Source: UBA987 sp002292105 (GTDB lineage Bacteria; Bacteroidota; Bacteroidia; NS11-12g; UBA9320). Taken from it: a stretch of 64,000 nt of DNA. Position 1 is the stretch's first letter. Each line of letters begins with the position of its first letter. The notes under the pieces were generated by a model that did no database searches, was not told the origin of the DNA, and worked only from the letters and a program-made list of their open reading frames with translations. Location of the stretch: NCBI GenBank assembly GCA_943846675.1, contig OX044357.1, positions 2,356,001-2,420,000 on the forward strand, read 5' to 3'. A program made the position numbers and the translations under genes. Below, piece by piece: positions 8,047-15,858 of the stretch.

Positions 8047-9876
8047 TTGCTTAAATCATTTAACAACATAAAAACGCACTTACACCTCCCACTATTAGGC
8101 TTGTACGCGAAGGTGCTCTCTTTGTTCTTTGCATTGAGAATACTATTTGTATTAACCAATGGTTCTACTTTCACAAAAATAGACTTCAATCAGCTTTTTG
8201 ATGCATTCCTATTTGGTTTTCGTTTGGACTTGATTCCAACGTTCTATATCATCACCGCGTTGTACCTGGTTTACCTGACTTTCGAATCAAAAGTGCTTAC
8301 GACTGTCTTACTATCACTTTTTGTCGCCATAGTCACATTTGTAGGCATAATCGATGCCCTCTACTTTAAATTTCTAAAGGAACACATAGGATACAGCTTC
8401 TTTCACCAACTAAACCCAGATAACAACATTAGCCTTTGGACGTACGTTGCGAACTACTGGTATATGGCACTCTTAGGCCTTGTTTTGACAGTTGCCATAA
8501 CACTTTGGCTGCGACAATCGCTTCGCGTTAAGCAAAAAACCAATTGGATTTCCTTAAGCTTAATCGTTGTTGTTGCATTTGTCATAGCGCGTGGTGGTTT
8601 TAGGCTAAAACCCCTCAGAACTGCAGACAGCGGAAGTTATTTATCAAGCGCTACCCATGTCGTGTCATACAATGTTCCATTTTATATATTCGAAAGTTGG
8701 CAAAACCCCATAACCACTCCAGGTTTTATAGACGGCTTTGAGACGTCGATTTCTTCCTCAAATTTTGCTAAAGACAGCATAGTAGCCCCCAACATAGTAA
8801 TTATCGTTTTGGAGAGTTTTGGTAAGGAGTACACTGGTCTTAATCGCGGCATGACGCACACCTACACCCCATTCCTAAACAGCCTTTTCCCAAAATCCAT
8901 TTGTTGCCACAATGCGTATGCCAATGGACTAAAGTCTGTAGATGCTGTACCAGCCATTTTCACCGGTCTACCGAAATTGTCTTCTACTGCCATCATTCAT
9001 TCGCCAAAGTCATCAAACCAAGTTCCTTCTTTATTCAACTGTTTGCAAAGTCTTGGGTACTCCTCTTCATTTTTTCATGGCGCAAATAATGAGACCATGG
9101 GATTCAAATCCTACTTAACGACCAATGGTTTACATGACTATTATGGGCTCGACGAATACCCTAAACAGGAAGACCTAGATGGCCACTGGGGCGTTTTGGA
9201 CGAACCCTACCTCCAGTATGTATCCGATAATCTATCAACTCAAAAACAACCATTTGTAAGTGGTATTTTCACCCTTTCTAGTCATCACCCATATACCATT
9301 CCGACTGAGTACAAGGACTCATTTCTAAAAGGCAATATTCCAATCCATAAGAGTATTCAATATGCAGATATGGCATTAAAAAAGTTTATGGAATCGTGTG
9401 AAAAAACCGCTTGGTTTGACAACACTATTTTCATTATTACGGCTGATCACAGTGCAGAAAACTTGTTGCATGCATATCGAACACCATCCGGAAAATTCGA
9501 AATTCCATTAATCCTATACAGCCCTAAACTACTCAAACCTCAAGCTATTCGTAAGACTGTAGAACAAATTGACATTCTCCCTACTGTGTTGGACTATGTT
9601 GGCTACCCTCAAGACATTACCTTACTTGGCCATTCGATATTTGAAGAAAACAACAATGAATTCGTAACGCATTTTGACAACAACACCTATCACATCACCA
9701 AAAACAATTGGAGTTACGGGATTCACTTAACACAAGACGCCTTTTTATTTAACAAGAGTCAAGATATAAATTGCCTTACCAACCTTGAGTCAAAATTCCC
9801 TCAAATGGAGGAAGTGCTCGACAGTAATCTGAAGCAAGCCTTGTTCAAATACTTTTACGTCGTGAATCAAGAGTAA
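8047..9876 (+). CDS. LtaS/sulfatase-fold membrane phosphotransferase-like protein
   Basis: The 609-residue protein has about five transmembrane helices in its first 190 residues, then a large exported sulfatase/alkaline-phosphatase-fold domain. That domain begins NIVIIVLESFGKEYTG, with a metal-binding Glu. Next comes ANGLKSVDAVPAIFTG, the position of the nucleophile in lipoteichoic-acid-synthase relatives, and later ITADHSAENL with metal-binding Asp and His. The topology is that of LtaS and phosphoglycerol transferases. Bacteroidota lack lipoteichoic acid, so the substrate may be an envelope glycan or lipid. The start is a TTG at 8047; no ATG occurs nearby in frame, and this start leaves the first helix intact, but an alternative start such as GTG inside the first helix cannot be excluded. 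It precedes hisS by 29 nt. Confidence 0.85.
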   Translation: MLKSFNNIKTHLHLPLLGLYAKVLSLFFALRILFVLTNGSTFTKIDFNQLFDAFLFGFRLDLIPTFYIITALYLVYLTFESKVLTTVLLSLFVAIVTFVGIIDALYFKFLKEHIGYSFFHQLNPDNNISLWTYVANYWYMALLGLVLTVAITLWLRQSLRVKQKTNWISLSLIVVVAFVIARGGFRLKPLRTADSGSYLSSATHVVSYNVPFYIFESWQNPITTPGFIDGFETSISSSNFAKDSIVAPNIVIIVLESFGKEYTGLNRGMTHTYTPFLNSLFPKSICCHNAYANGLKSVDAVPAIFTGLPKLSSTAIIHSPKSSNQVPSLFNCLQSLGYSSSFFHGANNETMGFKSYLTTNGLHDYYGLDEYPKQEDLDGHWGVLDEPYLQYVSDNLSTQKQPFVSGIFTLSSHHPYTIPTEYKDSFLKGNIPIHKSIQYADMALKKFMESCEKTAWFDNTIFIITADHSAENLLHAYRTPSGKFEIPLILYSPKLLKPQAIRKTVEQIDILPTVLDYVGYPQDITLLGHSIFEENNNEFVTHFDNNTYHITKNNWSYGIHLTQDAFLFNKSQDINCLTNLESKFPQMEEVLDSNLKQALFKYFYVVNQE

Positions 9877-9893
9877 ATCAGTCGTCAAATCAG

Positions 9894-9901
9894 TATTTTT
9901 G
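9894..9901 (+). promoter_or_regulatory. -7 promoter box of hisS
   Basis: TATTTTTG matches TAnnTTTG and is followed by CGCT and the hisS ATG, a 4-nt gap. I do not see a clear -33 TTTG, so support is from the -7 box only. Confidence 0.55.
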
Positions 9902-9905
9902 CGCT

Positions 9906-11258
9906 ATGCAAAAAGCCTCACTTCCTAAAGGTACGCGAGACTTCTCACCAGAAGTAATGAATCGACGCAATCAGATCATTGATGTCATTAAGGATGTATA
10001 TGTATTATATGGCTTTGACCCCATTGAAACACCTGCGATGGAGCAGCTCAGTACGCTTACAGGTAAGTATGGCGCTGAAGGCGACAACCTTTTGTTCAAG
10101 ATTCTGAATTCAGGTGATTACTTGAATAAGGCAGATGGACAAGCCCTTGCAGACAAAAACTCGAGTCAACTTGTACCTTCGATTTCGGACAAAGGCTTGA
10201 GATATGACTTAACCGTTCCTTTTGCACGATACGTCGTTCAAAATCAACACAACATCACCTTCCCATTCAAACGGTATCAAATTCAACCCGTTTGGCGTGC
10301 CGACCGGCCACAGAAAGGCAGATACAGAGAGTTTTGGCAATGTGATGCAGACGTCATCGGCACAAAGTCGCTCGTCTGTGAAGCAGATTTTATTCAGATA
10401 TACCACCAAGTGTTTACCAATCTTGGATTGAAAGATTATCAAGTACGGTTAAACCATCGCAAAATTCTTGAAGCGATAGCCAAAACGATAGAATTTAAGG
10501 GCTCCTTCACTGACCTGACGGTGGCTATAGATAAGCTCGACAAGATTGGTTGGGACGGCGTAACCAAAGAACTATCAGAAAAAGGGTTAGCACCCAATAA
10601 AATTGACCACCTTAAGGCTCTATTGCATATAAAGCCTTTTTCCGTTGAAACCATTGATGAATTGCAAGCATCCCTTGTCGATTGTGAAGAAAAGTCAATT
10701 GGCATTGAAGAATTAAACCAAGTACTACAATACGGAGATATTTCGAATGTGAACATCGTGCTCGATTTCAGTTTAGCACGTGGCTTAGATTATTATACCG
10801 GTTGCATTTTCGAAGCCATTATTTTAGATAGTGGTATCGGCAGTGTATCTGGAGGAGGAAGATACGATGACTTAACCGGTGTTTTTGGTTTAAAGAACGT
10901 ATCTGGCGTAGGCATATCCTTTGGGTTGGACAGGATATATGACATCCTTGCGTCCCAAGGATTTTATGATGAAAAGTACACCCACAACACACTATTGTTT
11001 TGCCATTTTGATGCAGTAGCAAGAAAATATGCCCTTGCCTGTGCACATGAACTGCGAGCCAAACAAATCCCGACTGTCGTCTACCCTGATCTTAAGAAAA
11101 TAAATAAGCAGTTTGATTATGCGAACAAATGCGGCTACAAATGGGTCGCCGTTGTTGGTGATAATGAAATTGAAACAGAATCAGTTCAGCTGAAAAACAT
11201 GCAAACTGGTGAGCAACAAAAATTAAGTGTGACTGATTTGATATCCAAGTTTTCATGA
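9906..11258 (+). CDS. hisS: Histidyl-tRNA synthetase
   Basis: HisS is a class II aminoacyl-tRNA synthetase that charges tRNA-His. The 450-residue protein starts MQKASLPKGTRDFSPEVM and has motif 2 (FPFKRYQIQPVWRADRPQKG, then REFWQCDADVIG), the histidine-specific block LARGLDYYTG and motif 3 (VGISFGLDRIYD). The C-terminal ~90 residues form the anticodon-binding domain. Length is normal. Its last codon overlaps the start of the rluA-family gene as ATGA, so the two are translationally coupled, and an alpha/beta hydrolase gene overlaps next. A -7 box lies 4 nt before the ATG, predicting a leaderless transcript. Confidence 0.98.
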   Translation: MQKASLPKGTRDFSPEVMNRRNQIIDVIKDVYVLYGFDPIETPAMEQLSTLTGKYGAEGDNLLFKILNSGDYLNKADGQALADKNSSQLVPSISDKGLRYDLTVPFARYVVQNQHNITFPFKRYQIQPVWRADRPQKGRYREFWQCDADVIGTKSLVCEADFIQIYHQVFTNLGLKDYQVRLNHRKILEAIAKTIEFKGSFTDLTVAIDKLDKIGWDGVTKELSEKGLAPNKIDHLKALLHIKPFSVETIDELQASLVDCEEKSIGIEELNQVLQYGDISNVNIVLDFSLARGLDYYTGCIFEAIILDSGIGSVSGGGRYDDLTGVFGLKNVSGVGISFGLDRIYDILASQGFYDEKYTHNTLLFCHFDAVARKYALACAHELRAKQIPTVVYPDLKKINKQFDYANKCGYKWVAVVGDNEIETESVQLKNMQTGEQQKLSVTDLISKFS

Positions 11259-11974
11259 AGCTAAAACGTTTTTCAGAATACATCGTTCACGAAGATGAAC
11301 ACCTTATTGCCATAAACAAACCTGCTATGATCTCCAGTCTAAACGACCGTATCGGAGATCAACCGAGTATTCAGCATCTAGCACAAGATTACCTGGCATC
11401 AGCTCAACTCTGTCATAGACTGGATAAAGAGACATCTGGCATTTTACTCATTGCAAAAAATCCGGAAACATACCGAGAGATGTCTATAAAATTCGAAAAA
11501 AGAGAAATTGAAAAAACTTACTGGGCTATTTCCGATGGCCGTCATTACTTCAAGAACACCACAGTAGACACACCCCTTTCTGTTAGTTCAAGAGGCAGAG
11601 CGAAGGTAGATAAAAGAGACGGCAAACCGGCGGAAACAGACTTCAGCGTAATTGAGACTTTTAAGAATTTTTGCTTGATTGAATGTAAGCCACTAACTGG
11701 CCGATTGCACCAAATTCGCATTCATCTGGCAACTCAAAACGCCTCAATATCTGGTGATGTCATTTACGGTGGCGACCCACCTTATCTGAAATCTATCAAA
11801 AAGAACTACAACCCTCCAACACATGAAGAGCCCCGACCAATGATCAGCCGGACGGCTTTACATGCAGAGTCCGTAAGCTTTGACTTGTACGGTAAGTCAT
11901 TCAACATTAAAGCGCCACTGCCTAAAGACATGGCTGTATTCTTAAAACTTCTAAGAAAATATGACCATGAATAG
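11255..11974 (+). CDS. RluA-family RNA pseudouridine synthase
   Basis: This 239-residue protein isomerises uridine to pseudouridine in RNA. Motif II reads HRLDKETSG with the catalytic Asp57, and the later block TGRLHQIRIHLA is also conserved. No S4 domain precedes the catalytic domain, so it is not RluD-like; the target (tRNA or 23S rRNA) cannot be told from sequence. The start ATG overlaps the hisS stop by 4 nt (ATGA). A second pseudouridine synthase lies at 39476-40495. Confidence 0.92.
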   Translation: MKLKRFSEYIVHEDEHLIAINKPAMISSLNDRIGDQPSIQHLAQDYLASAQLCHRLDKETSGILLIAKNPETYREMSIKFEKREIEKTYWAISDGRHYFKNTTVDTPLSVSSRGRAKVDKRDGKPAETDFSVIETFKNFCLIECKPLTGRLHQIRIHLATQNASISGDVIYGGDPPYLKSIKKNYNPPTHEEPRPMISRTALHAESVSFDLYGKSFNIKAPLPKDMAVFLKLLRKYDHE

Positions 11975-13271
11975 ACTGATTCTGGTTTTCGTTCTGTGTG
12001 GACTGGCAATGTTTTGTTCGGCACAAGAATTCGAAACCAAAACAGAAGAAATTATCCAGCTATTTGAACAGAACAAAATTGGGAAGATCCATCGTTACTT
12101 TGACAAAAAGACGAAGAAGTCGTTCAAGAAAATTTACCTCTTCGGCGCATGGAAGGGTATTCAAAAAAACAATGGCAAACTGAGAGAAACGGGGAAAGTC
12201 GCATACTCTACGGTAAAAAATCGACAGACTGCTACCGTACCCTTGCATTTCGAAAAGGCCAGTTTCAATTTGATTTTAACAAGTAACGAACAAAAAGATA
12301 TTGCTGGATTACGTTTCACAGCACTGGCGTATAAAACCCCTGATTGGGCAAAAAACATAGTCTTTGGTAAAGAACGTATCAAAGTTAAAACCGACACGTT
12401 CTCATTGCCTGGGGAGTTACTTCTACCCGAAAATTGCACCAAGTGCCCCGTAGTCATTTTAGTGCATGGTTCAGGCCCAAGTGACAGAAATGAAGGAAGC
12501 GCCCTATCTCCAAACCGATTGTTTCAAGACCTTGCGTATGGATTTGCAATTAACGGTATTGCCACGATTAGGTACGACAAAAGAACCTTGGTTTATCAGA
12601 AACAATTAGCGAAAGCAGATTCAATTACGCTATACGAAGAGACTATAGCCGATGCAATATCTGCGGTAAATCTGGCCAAAACCTATCCGTTCATAGATTC
12701 ATCAGCAGTGTACGTATTGGGCCATAGTTTGGGGGCCTATGCTAGCCCCAGAATTGCCGACCAATCTAATGTTGCAGGCATAATTATGTTGGCTGGCCCC
12801 TATCGAGCACTATATGAAATCATTCCTGAACAATATGCATATTTGCTTGGGCTTGACGGTAAATTAACCAAAAGGGAAAATAAATTAATTGAAACCGCTA
12901 AACAAGAGGTGAAATTCATTAACGAAGAACCTTCTGAAGTCAGTAAACTTAGCATTATGGGCAGCGATAAAATGTTACCGTACTTTCGAGAGTTTTCGAC
13001 ATATAACCCTGCTGACGTAATTAAACAATTGACTTGTCGGGTGCTCATCACACAAGGTGATCGTGACTACCAGGTTCGATATCAAACAGAATTTGTAAAG
13101 TATCAAGAATTACTTCAAAATGAAAATCACGTAGATTTCAATCTGATACCCGGCGTAAATCATCAACTAATATGGGGAGACTCCCCCTCAACACCCAATG
13201 AATATTACATTCCCGGACACCCAAGCGTTAAAGTAATAAAACACTTATCAGATTGGATAAACCAAAAATAA
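11967..13271 (+). CDS. Secreted alpha/beta hydrolase with DUF3887-like N-terminus
   Basis: The protein has a signal peptide (MNRLILVFVLCGLAMFCSAQ), then about 100 residues resembling the DUF3887 domain (the TVKNRQTATVPLHFEKAS segment), then an alpha/beta hydrolase domain. Visible active-site elements are the oxyanion HGSGPSDRN loop, the nucleophile elbow GHSLGA, an Asp in ITQGDRDYQV and the His in GVNHQLIWGD. It probably hydrolyses an ester or amide outside the cytoplasmic membrane; the substrate is unknown. It overlaps the rluA-family gene; an ATG at 11961 is an alternative start adding two residues. It is the last gene of the hisS cluster. Confidence 0.85.
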   Translation: MNRLILVFVLCGLAMFCSAQEFETKTEEIIQLFEQNKIGKIHRYFDKKTKKSFKKIYLFGAWKGIQKNNGKLRETGKVAYSTVKNRQTATVPLHFEKASFNLILTSNEQKDIAGLRFTALAYKTPDWAKNIVFGKERIKVKTDTFSLPGELLLPENCTKCPVVILVHGSGPSDRNEGSALSPNRLFQDLAYGFAINGIATIRYDKRTLVYQKQLAKADSITLYEETIADAISAVNLAKTYPFIDSSAVYVLGHSLGAYASPRIADQSNVAGIIMLAGPYRALYEIIPEQYAYLLGLDGKLTKRENKLIETAKQEVKFINEEPSEVSKLSIMGSDKMLPYFREFSTYNPADVIKQLTCRVLITQGDRDYQVRYQTEFVKYQELLQNENHVDFNLIPGVNHQLIWGDSPSTPNEYYIPGHPSVKVIKHLSDWINQK

Positions 13272-13314
13272 GTCGCAACTTTTCAACATAGTTTTGCAAA
13301 AATCCTTGCTATGT

Positions 13315-13322
13315 TACCTTTG
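13315..13322 (+). promoter_or_regulatory. -7 promoter box of carA
   Basis: TACCTTTG matches the -7 consensus exactly. A TTTG -33 box lies 18 nt upstream, in GTTTTGCAAAAATCC. This is the best-formed promoter in the window. The in-frame ATG at 13311 overlaps it. Confidence 0.8.
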
Positions 13323-13337
13323 CAAAAACATAAAAAC

Positions 13338-14429
13338 GTGGAGAATACGACAGGACAAGTAGCCATTTTAGTCTTAGAAGATGGCAGCGTATTTAAAGGA
13401 AAGGCCATTGGTAAAATTGGCACAACTTTCGGGGAAATCTGTTTCAACACCGGAATGACTGGTTACCAGGAAGTTTTCACAGACCCATCCTACTTCGGAC
13501 AAGTTGTTGTGATGACTTCTGATCATATCGGAAATTACGGCGCAAGCATGGAAGATGTTGAATCGGACAGCATTAAGATTAACGGACTCATTTGTAAGAA
13601 GTTTTCTGATAAGTTTAGCCGGAAACAGGCAAATTCGAGCTTGAATGACTATCTAATTGACAACAACTTAATTGGCATTTGTGACGTTGATACACGCCAG
13701 ATTGTAAGACACATAAGAAGCAAAGGGGCTATGAATTGCGCCATTAGCTCTGATGTCTTAGACATTGACTCCTTAAAGGCTCAATTGGCTGACGTCCCTT
13801 CAATGCAAGGTCTTGAGCTGAGCTCCAAAGTAACAACAGACAAGTCCTTCTATTATGGCGACGAAACGGCCAAATACAAGGTTGCCGTGTTAGACTTAGG
13901 TGTCAAAACAAACATTCTAAGATGTTTGGCTGAACGAGACTGTTACTTAAAAGTTTTTCCTAGCAACACACCTTATAACGAAATGAAGGCATGGAATCCG
14001 GATGGCTATATGATTAGCAACGGCCCTGGAGATCCAAGTGTAATGGATGCAGAAACCAATACAATTAAAGACATCATTGACAGCAAAGAAAAACTCTTTG
14101 GTATCTGTTTAGGAAGTCAAATATTGGCACAAGCGGTTGGCATGAAAACATTCAAAATGCACCACGGCCACAGAGGATTAAACCACCCTGTACAAAACTT
14201 GATTACTGGAAAAAGTGAAATCACCACGCAAAACCATGGTTTTGCTATCGACCCCGAAACTCTTAACGACAGCGTAGAAATAACACATATAAATCTTAAT
14301 GACGGTACAGTTGAAGGTATCCGGTTAAAAGACGCTCCTGCTTTTGCGGTACAGCACCACCCAGAGTCAAACCCTGGACCACACGACTCACGATACCTAT
14401 TTGACGACTTCATAAACCTATTAGCATAA
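13338..14429 (+). CDS. carA: Carbamoyl-phosphate synthase small subunit
   Basis: CarA supplies ammonia from glutamine to the CarB subunit for carbamoyl phosphate, used in pyrimidine and arginine synthesis. The N-terminal domain has GMTGYQEVFTDPSY, and the class I glutaminase domain has NGPGDPSVM, the nucleophile Cys in FGICLGSQ and the His/Glu pair in QHHPESNPGPHDS. The residue after GICLG is Ser where His is usual. An ATG at 13311 is in frame but overlaps the -7 promoter box, so it cannot be translated from this promoter; GTG at 13338 gives MENTTGQVAILVLEDG, which aligns with normal CarA starts. Length is then 363 residues. eno follows after 4 nt. No carB is in the window. Confidence 0.95.
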   Translation: MENTTGQVAILVLEDGSVFKGKAIGKIGTTFGEICFNTGMTGYQEVFTDPSYFGQVVVMTSDHIGNYGASMEDVESDSIKINGLICKKFSDKFSRKQANSSLNDYLIDNNLIGICDVDTRQIVRHIRSKGAMNCAISSDVLDIDSLKAQLADVPSMQGLELSSKVTTDKSFYYGDETAKYKVAVLDLGVKTNILRCLAERDCYLKVFPSNTPYNEMKAWNPDGYMISNGPGDPSVMDAETNTIKDIIDSKEKLFGICLGSQILAQAVGMKTFKMHHGHRGLNHPVQNLITGKSEITTQNHGFAIDPETLNDSVEITHINLNDGTVEGIRLKDAPAFAVQHHPESNPGPHDSRYLFDDFINLLA

Positions 14430-14433
14430 CATA

Positions 14434-15720
14434 ATGAGCAACATACTCCACATATCTGCGAGACAAATATTAGATTCTAGGGGCAACCCAACCATTGAAG
14501 CCGAAGTATACACCGATAGTGGTGCTATGGGTCGAGCCGCTGTGCCTTCGGGTGCTTCGACTGGAATTCATGAAGCGGCAGAACTTAGAGATGGAGATAA
14601 GTCGCAATTCCTTGGAAAAGGAGTGCTTCAGGCTGTAAATAATGTCAACTCAACCATTGCAGATGCTTTAATTGGTCAAGACGTATTCGACCAAACAGCC
14701 ATCGACAATGCGATGATTGCTTTAGACGGAACGGCTAACAAAAGTAATCTTGGCGCTAACGCCATTCTAGCAGTCTCTTTGGCATGCGCCAAAGCAGCAG
14801 CTATGTCGGCAGGTCAATCGTTGCATCGATATATTGGTGGTGTAAATGCCAAAGTGCTACCAGTTCCGATGATGAACATCTTAAATGGTGGAAGTCACGC
14901 CGACAACTCTATTGACTTTCAAGAGTTTATGATCATGCCTGTAAAGGTTGACTCTTTTGGCCACGCATTGCGCATGGGTACAGAAGTGTTTCACCATTTA
15001 AAAGCGGTACTTAAAAGTAAAGGGTACAGCACCAATGTTGGGGATGAAGGTGGGTTTGCCCCAAACATCAAAAGCAACGAAGAAGCTATTGAGATTGTAC
15101 TTAAATCAATCGAGGTAGCTGGTTATACTCCAGGACAAGACATGTTCATCGCAATGGACGCAGCGAGTTCTGAGTTTTATGACAAAGAAACTGGTCTATA
15201 TAACTTCCATAAATCAAACGGCCAAAAGTTAAATGCGGAAGAAATGGTCAACTACTGGGAAGGTTGGACAAGCAAATACCCAATTGTTTCGATAGAAGAT
15301 GGCTTAGATGAAGATGACTGGAAAGGTTGGAAAAGCTTAACTGACCGCATAGGCAAAAATGTACAATTGGTTGGAGACGATTTGTTCGTCACCAATGTTA
15401 AACGACTGCAGCAAGGCATTAACCAAGGAGTGGCAAACTCCATTTTGGTTAAAGTGAATCAGATCGGTACACTAACAGAAACGATTGATGCCATTCAACT
15501 TGCGACACGTCATCAGTATACGAATGTAATTAGTCACCGTAGTGGAGAAACTGAGGATACGACTATTGCTGATCTTGCAGTAGCCATGAACAGCGGACAA
15601 ATTAAAACTGGATCTGCATCACGAACAGACCGTATCGCTAAATACAACCAATTATTACGCATTGAGGAAGAACTTGGGGACGAAGCCATTTACGGTGGAA
15701 CCTTCTTCCCGTTTACCTAG
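14434..15720 (+). CDS. eno: Enolase
   Basis: Enolase converts 2-phosphoglycerate to phosphoenolpyruvate with two Mg ions. The 428-residue protein has the N-terminal ARQILDSRGNPTIEAEV block, AVPSGASTGIHEA (the mobile loop), a metal-binding SIEDGLDEDDW, the catalytic Lys in LVKVNQIGT and SHRSGETEDTTIADLAVA. Nothing is missing. It starts 4 nt after the carA stop, so carA and eno share a transcript. The 138-nt gap after it has short inverted repeats (for example GACAC...GTGTC) but no T-run terminator. Confidence 0.98.
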   Translation: MSNILHISARQILDSRGNPTIEAEVYTDSGAMGRAAVPSGASTGIHEAAELRDGDKSQFLGKGVLQAVNNVNSTIADALIGQDVFDQTAIDNAMIALDGTANKSNLGANAILAVSLACAKAAAMSAGQSLHRYIGGVNAKVLPVPMMNILNGGSHADNSIDFQEFMIMPVKVDSFGHALRMGTEVFHHLKAVLKSKGYSTNVGDEGGFAPNIKSNEEAIEIVLKSIEVAGYTPGQDMFIAMDAASSEFYDKETGLYNFHKSNGQKLNAEEMVNYWEGWTSKYPIVSIEDGLDEDDWKGWKSLTDRIGKNVQLVGDDLFVTNVKRLQQGINQGVANSILVKVNQIGTLTETIDAIQLATRHQYTNVISHRSGETEDTTIADLAVAMNSGQIKTGSASRTDRIAKYNQLLRIEEELGDEAIYGGTFFPFT

Positions 15721-15807
15721 TTTGCTTTGAGCAGCAAATTAAGACACCTGTGTGTCTCAATTTGTGAAGCAACCTTTTATCAAATTAGTGTAAACGTTAC
15801 GTTCACA

Positions 15808-15839
15808 TTTGGTATTCCATGCGGTTGCAAATACCTTGT
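15808..15839 (+). promoter_or_regulatory. Possible promoter of the PKD protein gene
   Basis: A TTTG at 15808-15811, a 20-nt spacer and TACCTTGT at 15832-15839 approximate the Bacteroidota -33/-7 pattern with two mismatches in the -7 box. Confidence 0.35.
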
Positions 15840-15858
15840 GGCAACTAATTGAATATCC

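Noticed and set aside
13290..13312. TTTTGCAAAA palindrome upstream of carA as an operator
   Set aside because: The TTTG is more simply the -33 box; a single copy is not enough to claim a regulator site.
15721..15790. Inverted repeats after eno as a terminator
   Set aside because: Stems are short and no T run follows.
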